From G963662265 sp963668545 (GTDB lineage Bacteria > Spirochaetota > Spirochaetia > CADAEX01), in assembly GCA_963668545.1 (NCBI GenBank), contig OY764868.1:1054001-1118000 (forward strand): a stretch of 64,000 bases of DNA, in the 5' to 3' direction. Of the stretch, positions 56,277 through 64,000 are shown piece after piece. The notes below the pieces were generated by a model. The model was not told the origin of the DNA and did no database searches. It saw only the letters and a list, made by a program, of their open reading frames with translations. How positions within the stretch are numbered: position 1 is the first letter of the stretch; each line of letters begins with the position of its first letter. The position numbers and the translations under genes were made by a program.

Positions 56277-57086
56277 TTGAGCGATTATTTTTTGTTTATG
56301 GCAGTTATAGATAAAAAGGTTTTTATTTTTCACATCAGAAAAGCAGATAACAGCGGTCTTTATCTGCATCCATTTGAAAATTTTGAGAAAATGATATCAA
56401 AAGGGAGCTCCTTTTTTGTTGAAGGTAAATACGGGGAAGAACCTGTAATAGAGAGCCTTACAGCATTCAGGAACAAGCTTTACAGAATTGTTGAGGCTTC
56501 AGTAAACAACTGGATTACTGAATCCAGATTTATCCCAAGATTTGTAGGCTCTGCTGCAGTGTTTCTCCTGACATATTTTTTCCTTTCTTTCGGAATAAGG
56601 GACCCTCTTCCAATGCTGGATGAAGTTGCAGCGGGAATTCTGGGAGCAGTCTCCTATTATATAATTATGGGTAAAAAATATAAAAAATCAGCACCTGCAT
56701 CACGCCTGAGAGGGCATTACAGGGGCGTTGTAGACAGGATTGTTTTTCAGGAAAGTGATTTTATCAAGACACTTGAGAATCTCATTTCTGAAATGAAAAA
56801 CCATACTGTTGAACAGAATCTTGATTTTATTGTTTCCGATTTCAGCGAAAAGGATGTACTTTTTTCAGATGATTTTTCTGAAGAGAGGTACCAGCTGATA
56901 TCATATATCGAGGGGGAACTGAACAGGACCCAGACATCCAAACAGAAAAGGGTAATAAGCCGCATTGTCTCGGATAACAGTCTTGGAAGTTTAAACAGGG
57001 TAAAGAATCTCAATCTTCTTGAGTTCAACGGAGAAATTGATTTTATTCTCTTCCTGATATATCTCAGGCTTAAAATCCAGAAATAA
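56277..57086 (+). CDS. Hypothetical membrane protein
   Basis: 269 residues from a TTG; an ATG at 56298 is an alternative and neither has a clear ribosome binding site. Two hydrophobic segments lie around 91-108 (VGSAAVFLLTYFFLSFGI) and 118-132. The remainder is charged and soluble. Family not recognised; the gene ends 4 bp from the convergent UPF0164 gene. Confidence 0.7.
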   Translation: MSDYFLFMAVIDKKVFIFHIRKADNSGLYLHPFENFEKMISKGSSFFVEGKYGEEPVIESLTAFRNKLYRIVEASVNNWITESRFIPRFVGSAAVFLLTYFFLSFGIRDPLPMLDEVAAGILGAVSYYIIMGKKYKKSAPASRLRGHYRGVVDRIVFQESDFIKTLENLISEMKNHTVEQNLDFIVSDFSEKDVLFSDDFSEERYQLISYIEGELNRTQTSKQKRVISRIVSDNSLGSLNRVKNLNLLEFNGEIDFILFLIYLRLKIQK

Positions 57087-57090
57087 TTTT

Positions 57091-58317
57091 TTATTCCACT
57101 GTCTGTATTGACTGCATTTCATCTATGAGCTGCAGTGTTTTTTTTGCAGTAAGAAGGTTGGCGAGGGCAGGGGTAAAACCGGGGTCAAGTTCCAGTGCCT
57201 TTTCCCAGTTTTCTATAGCTTCCTCAAGATTCCCTTCTGCGTATGATTTGAGCCCTTCAATATAGTATGCATCAACCTCTGCCTCTGTAATACTCCGTCC
57301 CCTGTCCCCGAGGTTAAGGGAGGAAGCAACACTGAACCTGTCAAGTCCCACCTGTGTTGTCAGGTCAAGGGTATAGTTTACATTAAAGCTTATATCTTCC
57401 AGATCCATTCTGCTTCCAAGTGAAAAGCGGGGATTGGATCCCCTGTATCTGAAACCGCTCTGGACAGAGAAGAAATCTGTTACTGCGACATCAAGCCCGG
57501 TTGCGAAACTCCACTGCTCTGCAGGCTGTTCTGAAGGGTTCAGGGAAAGAGGTATTGTGAGGTCAAATGCTACAATAACAGGCCTCAGTGGTGAATATGC
57601 AATTCCTGCTGTGGTTTCAAGGGGAAGGGGATCATCAAGTGTTTTCAGGCCTATATTTTTAAGAACAACACCGAATGATGTGTTTTTATCTCTTGAACTG
57701 TAGAATTTAAGGAAATTAAACCTTGTTAAAACACCCAGGTCAGTCATGACAGCTACTGCAGACTGTCCCGCATAAATTTTTTCAGGTATATTTCTGTAGG
57801 CTACTTTCAGATTTCCCCCTACCGAAAGTCCGAAGTAATCATAATTTGAGAAAAAATTATAGGATGTATTGAGTATCAGTACAGATTCTGAAAAATACCC
57901 TCTCGATTCCCTTTCCCCGAAAGTATTGTATTCGGTAAAAGGAACGTAAAGGAATTTACCTGCAGCACCTATCCCCAGGTTGTGTTTCCTTGTTGTAAAT
58001 GTCACGCTTTCTATGTTGGTATCAGCTATCCAGTCATTATGGTAGAATGACAGTTCAGTGTATGTCAGGCTGGCGCTTCCTGCAGGATTTGATTCGATAT
58101 AGCTGGCATCATCAGCAACAGCTGTAAAAGCTGTTCCCATTGCTTCGAAGCGTCCTCCCATCGGTATGAGGAGTGTCGGGAAAGCAGTGAGACCTGTATT
58201 GGGATCTTCCAGACTTTCAAGGAAGCTGTCTGCATTGTAGTAGATATCTGAAATATCTGCAGAATGTATTAATGAGGCGGATGAAAATATTAAAAAAAGA
58301 ATAAATATTTTTTTCAT
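57091..58317 (-). CDS. UPF0164 family outer-membrane protein with C-terminal TPR
   Basis: 408 residues. Signal peptide KKIFILFLIFSSASLIHS. A UPF0164/FadL-like barrel follows (GGRFEAMGTAFTAVADDASYIESNPAG, many amphipathic strands), a family known from treponemes (e.g. TP0548). The last about 55 residues are one TPR (YYIEGLKSYAEGNLEEAIENWEKALELDPGF). Strong lineage marker. Confidence 0.87.
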   Translation of the reverse strand: MKKIFILFLIFSSASLIHSADISDIYYNADSFLESLEDPNTGLTAFPTLLIPMGGRFEAMGTAFTAVADDASYIESNPAGSASLTYTELSFYHNDWIADTNIESVTFTTRKHNLGIGAAGKFLYVPFTEYNTFGERESRGYFSESVLILNTSYNFFSNYDYFGLSVGGNLKVAYRNIPEKIYAGQSAVAVMTDLGVLTRFNFLKFYSSRDKNTSFGVVLKNIGLKTLDDPLPLETTAGIAYSPLRPVIVAFDLTIPLSLNPSEQPAEQWSFATGLDVAVTDFFSVQSGFRYRGSNPRFSLGSRMDLEDISFNVNYTLDLTTQVGLDRFSVASSLNLGDRGRSITEAEVDAYYIEGLKSYAEGNLEEAIENWEKALELDPGFTPALANLLTAKKTLQLIDEMQSIQTVE

Positions 58318-58632
58318 CTTTATATTAATAATATCAAAAATATCGGAAAAAATCGAATATATAAGGAGCTTTTTTGCATAAAAAAAAGATTAATTGGGAT
58401 GAAACATTTTTCATCCCGGAGCGGTTATATTTATGAGGGTTTTTTTTATCTGTTATTGTGATATTATTGTGTCTGTGTACAGATTCTTATGTATTTGACC
58501 GGTTTGAAATCTGCTGATAAAACTGCAGTGAATTATCTTGATAATTCTTTATGTAGTAAAAAATAAGCTAAATAAGGGAAACAGTGCGAAATAACAGTAA
58601 GGCCTGCTGATTATTGCCGATAATAATATAGG
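58318..58632. other. Divergent leader region with a strong hairpin
   Basis: 315 bp between divergent UPF0164 and TPR genes. Inverted repeat GGGATGAA-acattt-TTCATCCC at 58396-58417; on the minus strand it is followed by a T run, like a terminator or attenuator before UPF0164. No gene seen. Confidence 0.5.
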
Positions 58633-61600
58633 TTGAAAAAATATTATAACGTGAGCGGTTCTGGCATGAATTACGGCCGGATTTTTACATTTCTGATCAT
58701 ACTCCTGTTTGTTCCTGCACTCTTTGCATGGGGAGGGGGCAGGAAAGAGGACCAGATGCCGCTTGCCCAGCAGCTTGTACAGGAAAAAAAATACAGCGAA
58801 GCAATAAAAATTCTGGCAGATATTGTGAAAAATGAGCCTGAAAGGCTTGATGAAGTTGAAAAGATGATGGCTGCCATCAGAAGCGCAAGGGCCCAGTACA
58901 ATACAAACTATTCAGAACTTATCAATATCCTTAAAAAGGAAACTCTTACAGATACAGATGTGACAGAAGCCTATAACCTGATTACAGAAATGGAAAAAAT
59001 AGATGCTGCTCCCGACCAGGCTATTACCGGTTCATTTGAAAAGGCCCGCCGAACAATTGTGTTCAGGTATAATGATTCAAGATTCAAAGAGATCATGGAT
59101 GAAGCGCTTGTACTTATTGACAGCGGAAAATACTGGGAAGCTGTTTCACTTTACCTGGAAGCAATAGGGCTTCATGGAGAAATTTTCCGTGAAGATTATC
59201 CCGAAGAGGTCCAGAAAGAGACTGATGCTGCAATAGCCGGTATAAAAAGTGATTTCAACAGGATAGTAAGCGGGAAAAATGATTTTATCCAGAGAAGGGA
59301 AAATTCTTTCATAAGCTCCGAAAAAGATTATTATAATGAGCTTTACAGTGAATATAATCCTCTTCTTGATATTATTTCAGGGATGGCTGAAATCAGGAAT
59401 TCTGCTGTTTCATATGCCGAATATTTTGAGAGGAAAAAGAATGAACTTCTGAAGGAAGATGAATATGATATTCCCTATCTTTCAACAATAAACAGGACAA
59501 TTACAGGCCGTTCCTCATCTGAAAGGGAAGAGGGGCTGCTTTATGCTGTTGATTCAATCTGGAACTCTGCGATAGAAGAGAACCTTGCAATTCTTGAGAA
59601 CAGGCAGGGAGAATACTACTCCAGCGGTATTGAGAATTTCAATTCTTCATCATTCACTGCAGCATCTGATGATTTCAGGAAAGCATCAGGAGTGGCAGAA
59701 ATAAGAAAAGAGCTTGTTTCGTTGTGGGGCTACTCAGTCACTCCGGACATGTTATCGGCCCTGTCAAAGAGGGACAGCCTCAAAGCGCAGAAATATATAC
59801 CTGAATACATGCTTGCTGAAAAGGAAAGCAAGGCTGCATTTGACTATTCAGTCCTTTCTGAACTGATTGCAGATGCCGACAGAATTGAAAAAAGCTACCC
59901 GTCAGTTGAAGACACTGATGTTCTTATAGATTACCGTGAGTCCATAATAAGGGATAAATCTGTTGTTGATATCAACAGGGATGCATGGAATGAAATCTAC
60001 TACAGCACAAATTCCATGGCAGGAGGACTTCTTGATATCGGAGACACTGTAAGCCTTTCATTTGATATGAATGCTCTTTTTTCCAGATATTCAAACTATC
60101 TTTCTGAACTTGAGATAGATCTTATAAGAGGGCGTTTTGATCTTGTCTACAAACCTCTCAACAGAAATCTCAACTCTGAGGTTGTTCAGATAGGAAAAGC
60201 TGCGGCAATGATAGACGGTATTGAGGAGACAGTCGGAGAAGGGGAAAACAGCTATACAGGAATTGTCAAATATCCCTCCCTTGCGCGACCCATGCTTGTG
60301 TCCTCCCGCGAAAGACTGGATAAATACAGTTCAGATTATGATTCCCTTATAACACTTCTTTCAGATGAAGATTCACAGTTTACTGACTCTCCTGATATAA
60401 GGGAGAGTCTTGAGCTTATTAATAATGACAAGACTGTAATTTCTGATATGAATAACAGGATAGGTCTTTACACAATTAAAGCTGATGAGCTTCTCACACA
60501 GGCTGAAATCTACAGAACACAGGGATACAGAAGACTTGATGAAGCTAAAGTCAGGCTCCGTCAGAACAGGTTTCCCGAAGCCAGGGAAAGACTTCAGGAG
60601 GCCCGGGAGAGTTTCAGAATATCCCTGAGTTATAATGAGGACCCTGAACTGAGGGCTTTTTCAGACAGGGAAATTCTTGCCCTTTCTGAAGATATCATAA
60701 GGCTTCAGACAGCCCTTGTTATTGAAACTGTCCGAAATAACCTTAACAAAGCACGTAACCTGTATATAAGGGAGCAGTTCGGAGATGCTGAAAGCCTGCT
60801 TATCAATTCACAGACAATGTGGAGGACAGTCAATACAGAGGATAATGAAGAGGTCCAGTACTGGCTCAACCTTGTTCAGACAGCACTATCTGTCAGGTCC
60901 GGAAGGCTGATTGCAGAGACTGATCCTCTGTACAGTGAAATGACACAGGTTATAAATCTTGCCAGAAATGACTTTCAGACTGCCAAAAAGCTGATAGCTG
61001 AAGGGAAAACTGAACAGGCTATGGGATATCTGAAGAGTGCAGAGGAAAAACTGCTCTATGTCAGCATTCCTTTTCCGATGAATCAGGAAGCCAGTGTCCT
61101 TTCTCTTGAAATGCTCAGGATAAAGGACCCTGATAATTTTGATTCTATCTTCAGGGAAAAATTCAACCTTGCAAGAGAGAGGATTAATATTAATCCTTCT
61201 GAATCATATATAATTCTCAAAGACCTTGCCCAGATAAATCCTGATTATCCGGGGATCAATAAAGCTATATATGATACAGAAATCAAACTTGGAATGAGAA
61301 CTCCTCCTCCTGACCCTGCCAAAATCAGGGAAGCTGAACAGCTTTACAGAAGGGCCTATTCAATTGTTTCCAGCAATGTAAGGAGCAACTATCCCACAGC
61401 ACTTGAGTACCTCAACCAGGCTTTCAAGCTTAATCCTGATGACAACAAGATTACAGTGCTTAAAGACAGGGTACAGACTGAAATGGGAGGTACAACAACT
61501 GTTGTTCTTTCAAGTTATGCCCAGGAGCAGTACAGACTCGCAGAACAGGAATTCATAAACGGAAATTACTATGCTTCTCTTGCAATTGTAAACAAACTTC

Positions 61601-61671
61601 TCCAGGACAAGCGGAACAGGAATTATACACCGTTAATTGAGCTTAAAAGGAGGATTGATTCCAAAATATGA
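58633..61671 (+). CDS. Large TPR-repeat protein with signal peptide
   Basis: 1012 residues from a TTG; the ATG at 58666 (1001 residues) directly precedes the hydrophobic signal YGRIFTFLIILLFVPALFAW and may be the real start. Mature part: mostly helical, TPR-like (KKYSEAIKILADIVKNEPE, SGKYWEAVSLYLEAIGL, RFPEARERLQEARESFRISL, NYPTALEYLNQAFKLNPD, NGNYYASLAIVNKLL). Probably periplasmic and a scaffold. Translationally coupled to the next gene (ATGA). Confidence 0.85.
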   Translation: MKKYYNVSGSGMNYGRIFTFLIILLFVPALFAWGGGRKEDQMPLAQQLVQEKKYSEAIKILADIVKNEPERLDEVEKMMAAIRSARAQYNTNYSELINILKKETLTDTDVTEAYNLITEMEKIDAAPDQAITGSFEKARRTIVFRYNDSRFKEIMDEALVLIDSGKYWEAVSLYLEAIGLHGEIFREDYPEEVQKETDAAIAGIKSDFNRIVSGKNDFIQRRENSFISSEKDYYNELYSEYNPLLDIISGMAEIRNSAVSYAEYFERKKNELLKEDEYDIPYLSTINRTITGRSSSEREEGLLYAVDSIWNSAIEENLAILENRQGEYYSSGIENFNSSSFTAASDDFRKASGVAEIRKELVSLWGYSVTPDMLSALSKRDSLKAQKYIPEYMLAEKESKAAFDYSVLSELIADADRIEKSYPSVEDTDVLIDYRESIIRDKSVVDINRDAWNEIYYSTNSMAGGLLDIGDTVSLSFDMNALFSRYSNYLSELEIDLIRGRFDLVYKPLNRNLNSEVVQIGKAAAMIDGIEETVGEGENSYTGIVKYPSLARPMLVSSRERLDKYSSDYDSLITLLSDEDSQFTDSPDIRESLELINNDKTVISDMNNRIGLYTIKADELLTQAEIYRTQGYRRLDEAKVRLRQNRFPEARERLQEARESFRISLSYNEDPELRAFSDREILALSEDIIRLQTALVIETVRNNLNKARNLYIREQFGDAESLLINSQTMWRTVNTEDNEEVQYWLNLVQTALSVRSGRLIAETDPLYSEMTQVINLARNDFQTAKKLIAEGKTEQAMGYLKSAEEKLLYVSIPFPMNQEASVLSLEMLRIKDPDNFDSIFREKFNLARERININPSESYIILKDLAQINPDYPGINKAIYDTEIKLGMRTPPPDPAKIREAEQLYRRAYSIVSSNVRSNYPTALEYLNQAFKLNPDDNKITVLKDRVQTEMGGTTTVVLSSYAQEQYRLAEQEFINGNYYASLAIVNKLLQDKRNRNYTPLIELKRRIDSKI

Positions 61672-63719
61672 TATATTCATGCAGAAAGCCTGACTCTGAC
61701 CTTTTAAGCGGAAACCGGCTCAATAAAATAATTACTGCTGTTATTTTTCTTTTTCTGGCAGCAGTTCCATCATATGCAGAAATATACTGGGAAAATCCGG
61801 AAGTGATCTCATCGGATGATGCCAGGTTTCACAAAACAGCGGCCGGCGGGAATACTGCGGTTGCTGTATGGCATGAGTTTGAGAAAACAGGTGATGAGAA
61901 CGGTATAGTATACCTTTCTCTTGCCGCAACAGATGACGGAAAAAACTGGAAAAAGAACAGGCGGTTTGCAGGGCCTTTCCCCTATACAGGGAATGAAGTA
62001 GCGATATGCTCTGCAGCTGTTGATAAAACAGGTACAATATATATAGCAGTTTCAAGCTCTGATAATGCTGTAAAAATATTTATATCAAATGATCTCGGGA
62101 GTTCATTCAGGGAGATTGTACAGAAGACCTCGTTCAACATGACTGTCGGGCCGAGACTTTTTATAAAGGAAGACGGTTATCCCATTCTTTTTGTGACAAG
62201 AGAGTCGGGAGACAACCTTTCCATCTTCTACTCGGTCTCTGATTCCCTTTACAACTGGAGCGATTTCAGACAGCTGGCTCCCGAGCCGGGATTTGATCTT
62301 AATTTTCTTCCTTCCTTTGCATCTGAAAACGGGGTTGAATATGTTGTTTACCAGTCCTTTATAGTAAAGCAGAGATCAACTTACCAGCTCTTTCTTAAAA
62401 AAAGCTATGACGGGGGTAGAAGCTGGGGAGATGCTGTTGAGCTTTCCGATATTGATGAAGTTGTCAGGGATACAACTGTTGACAGTGATTTTTTTGACAA
62501 CCAGAGACCGTATATCAAGATTGACAATAACGAGTTTTCACTTGTCTGGGAGAGGAGATATCTTAATGATAAAAATCCCCAGATATATCTTGCAAGATAT
62601 GATCTTGAGGGGGTAAGAAAAGGGGATGCTGAAAAAGTCTCTACAGGGGGAAGAAGCTGTAACTACCCTGTGATCACAGATTACAGAAACATGGAGATTA
62701 TTACCTGGTTTGACAACAGGATGGGGGATTACAGGATAGTAGCGGCTGAGAATACAGGTATTTTCTGGCAGGACAGGGACCTTTCCCCTATGAACGGGAA
62801 TTCCGTTTTCGGACAGCCTGTCAAGTATAACGGTACAGTCTTTCTTTTCTGGGAGAACAGAATAAACAGCAATTCACGGCTCATGCTTCTTTCACCTGAT
62901 ACAAGTGTCAGAAAACCGCAGATAAGGGCAGTTAATTTCAGAGAAGGGGTCCGGGCATCCCAGAACAGGTATGCTTTTACCTGGGACCTGCCTGATGATG
63001 CATCGGGAATTGCAGGATTCAGTTATTCATACGGTACTTCTGAAAAGGGCTCTCCCCCTGAAAAAATAAAAACTGTAGCAGCCCGGAGGAATGCCGAAAT
63101 TACAGTCAGGGAGGACGGAGACTGGTATTTCTATGTTTCAGCACTTGATTATGCCGGTAACTGGTCTGAAACGGCTGTAATGAAGTTTACCCGCGATACA
63201 GTTCCCCCCGGAAAGGTCCGCTTCAGGGAACATGAAACTGATGACAGAAATTATATGCCGTCAAATACATTTGCCATTGAATGGATGCCGCCGGCTGATG
63301 AGGAAGCAGAAGGATACAGTTTCAGGCTAGATTACCTTGATTCCAGATCACGATATGAACTCAGTGAATATTCCGACAGGTGGAAAGAAAGAAAGCCTGC
63401 AGAAAAAATACTGACCAGGCTCAGCAGCGAGAAATTCAGTAATATTGATAACGGTGTATGGGCTTTTACTGTGTCTGCTGTTGATGAGGCTGGAAATACC
63501 GGGGAAGGGGAAACATATTTTTTCAGAACAAATAAATATGTCCCTGTTACCTATATTACAAGAATAAAGCCTGTAGTTGATGCTCTTGAAAGGTCAATAT
63601 TACTATCGAGGGGCGTGGATTCAGTGTCGGGGGAGATATTTCCTCTGTTATTCTCGACAGGGACGGTGAAGAGCCCTGGGATTATACATACTACCTTGAA
63701 AACAATGAATATACGATAA
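61668..63719 (+). CDS. Secreted beta-propeller / Ig-like protein, frameshifted near its end
   Basis: 683 residues in this frame, starting at ATG overlapping the TPR stop, AGGAGG 13 bp upstream. Signal-anchor ITAVIFLFLAAVPSYA, then sialidase-like propeller repeats (SNDLGSSFREI, SYDGGRSWGDAVEL) and two fibronectin/Ig-like segments (ASGIAGFSYSYGT, WYFYVSALDYAGNWSETAV; GVWAFTVSAVDEAGNTGE). The last about 44 residues after ...VVDALE are out of frame: the +1-shifted frame downstream encodes the natural continuation (see next feature). Confidence 0.8.
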   Translation: MIYSCRKPDSDLLSGNRLNKIITAVIFLFLAAVPSYAEIYWENPEVISSDDARFHKTAAGGNTAVAVWHEFEKTGDENGIVYLSLAATDDGKNWKKNRRFAGPFPYTGNEVAICSAAVDKTGTIYIAVSSSDNAVKIFISNDLGSSFREIVQKTSFNMTVGPRLFIKEDGYPILFVTRESGDNLSIFYSVSDSLYNWSDFRQLAPEPGFDLNFLPSFASENGVEYVVYQSFIVKQRSTYQLFLKKSYDGGRSWGDAVELSDIDEVVRDTTVDSDFFDNQRPYIKIDNNEFSLVWERRYLNDKNPQIYLARYDLEGVRKGDAEKVSTGGRSCNYPVITDYRNMEIITWFDNRMGDYRIVAAENTGIFWQDRDLSPMNGNSVFGQPVKYNGTVFLFWENRINSNSRLMLLSPDTSVRKPQIRAVNFREGVRASQNRYAFTWDLPDDASGIAGFSYSYGTSEKGSPPEKIKTVAARRNAEITVREDGDWYFYVSALDYAGNWSETAVMKFTRDTVPPGKVRFREHETDDRNYMPSNTFAIEWMPPADEEAEGYSFRLDYLDSRSRYELSEYSDRWKERKPAEKILTRLSSEKFSNIDNGVWAFTVSAVDEAGNTGEGETYFFRTNKYVPVTYITRIKPVVDALERSILLSRGVDSVSGEIFPLLFSTGTVKSPGIIHTTLKTMNIR

Positions 63720-64000
63720 AAACAGACAGAATTATTGAGAATTTTACTGTTTCTGATGCAGATGAGGGGATGTACAGGATAGGTCTGATCCATCCCGAAA
63801 GAGGCCTATATTTCACAGAACCGATTATAAGGCTTGAACCGGGCGGTACAGTTAAATACGGATATTTCAGGACAGACGGTGAAACAGCGTGGAAACCGGC
63901 AGTAAAGCAGCTTTTTGCTGTAGACGGGGCAAAAATACTTTTCTGGGGTCTGCTCTCAGTATTTGCAGCAGTTCTGGTTTTCTCAATAGTACGACTTAAA
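63593..64000 (+). CDS. Continuation of the propeller protein in a shifted frame (runs off window)
   Basis: From VNITIEGRGFSVGGD the frame stays open to the window edge: a further beta-rich domain, then a hydrophobic segment ILFWGLLSVFAAVLVFSIV, then the end. The junction GAAAGGTC would read GAA AAG GTC with one more A. Thus the intact gene spans 61668 to beyond 64000 and is membrane-anchored, perhaps with a cytoplasmic output domain after the edge (inference). Confidence 0.72.

Overview
The window has two parts that differ in composition and content. Positions 1 to about 42,000 are very AT-rich and look like a chromosomal (sedentary) integron cassette array. Short + strand genes, mostly toxin-antitoxin pairs and probable phage-defence proteins, are separated by about 13 attC recombination sites. 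The attCs begin TAACAA, carry inverted L boxes (TTGGAGC / GCTCAA), have a long imperfect stem and end GCGTTA. No integrase gene is visible; it would be expected to the left of position 1. Positions 42,000-64,000 are a less AT-rich chromosomal backbone: lipoprotein, DUF362 ferredoxin, SDR, HAD phosphatase, PAS histidine kinase, radical SAM, CPBP protease, metallopeptidase, formate-tetrahydrofolate ligase, TrpR-like regulator, UPF0164 outer-membrane protein, large TPR protein, beta-propeller protein. A UPF0164-type FadL-like protein, a TrpR-like regulator and a Treponema-denticola-like integron point to a spirochaete (Spirochaetales/Treponema relatives). That assignment is inference.

The array is densely colonised by insertion sequences that use attC as a landing site. 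Eight copies of one IS110-family element (here IS110-A, 1563 bp, one copy 1560 bp) all sit in the same orientation just after TAACA of an attC, between the R'' and L'' boxes. Two copies of a second IS110-family element (IS110-B, 1347 bp) sit at GCG-T of the R' box, on the integrase crossover position. Four copies of an IS3-family element (1268 bp, 4-bp target duplications) all start 4 bp after the GTTAT that ends an attC. Three copies of an IS481-family element (IS481-A, 1207 bp) lie in or at the end of cassette genes, and a single copy of another (IS481-B, 1312 bp) lies between genes. Two attCs carry both IS110 elements, one at each end. Eight of thirteen attCs are therefore interrupted, which should freeze much of the array.

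Cassette contents left to right: gene tail; DUF6364/PIN pair; a cassette without a clear gene; AAA ATPase + RloB (AbiL-like); DUF3024 + second DUF6364/PIN pair; GNAT acetyltransferase split by IS481-A; Vsr/DUF559-like nuclease + unknown partner; class II Fic protein; ApeA-like HEPN protein split by IS481-A; HEPN/RES protein; AAA/DUF234 ATPase closed by a stop codon from IS481-A; VapBC; RelBE; SnoaL-like protein + Phd/RelE pair. Several toxin-antitoxin cassettes have their own recognisable promoters.

Degenerate ends of IS481-A (42,007 and 48,071) and of the IS3 element (44,805) mark the border with the backbone. In the backbone, fhs, a YgjP-like metallopeptidase and a CPBP protease form a compact minus-strand operon divergent from the TrpR-like gene. 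At the right edge the TPR gene and a propeller gene overlap by ATGA, and the latter is broken by an apparent one-base frameshift near 63,590.
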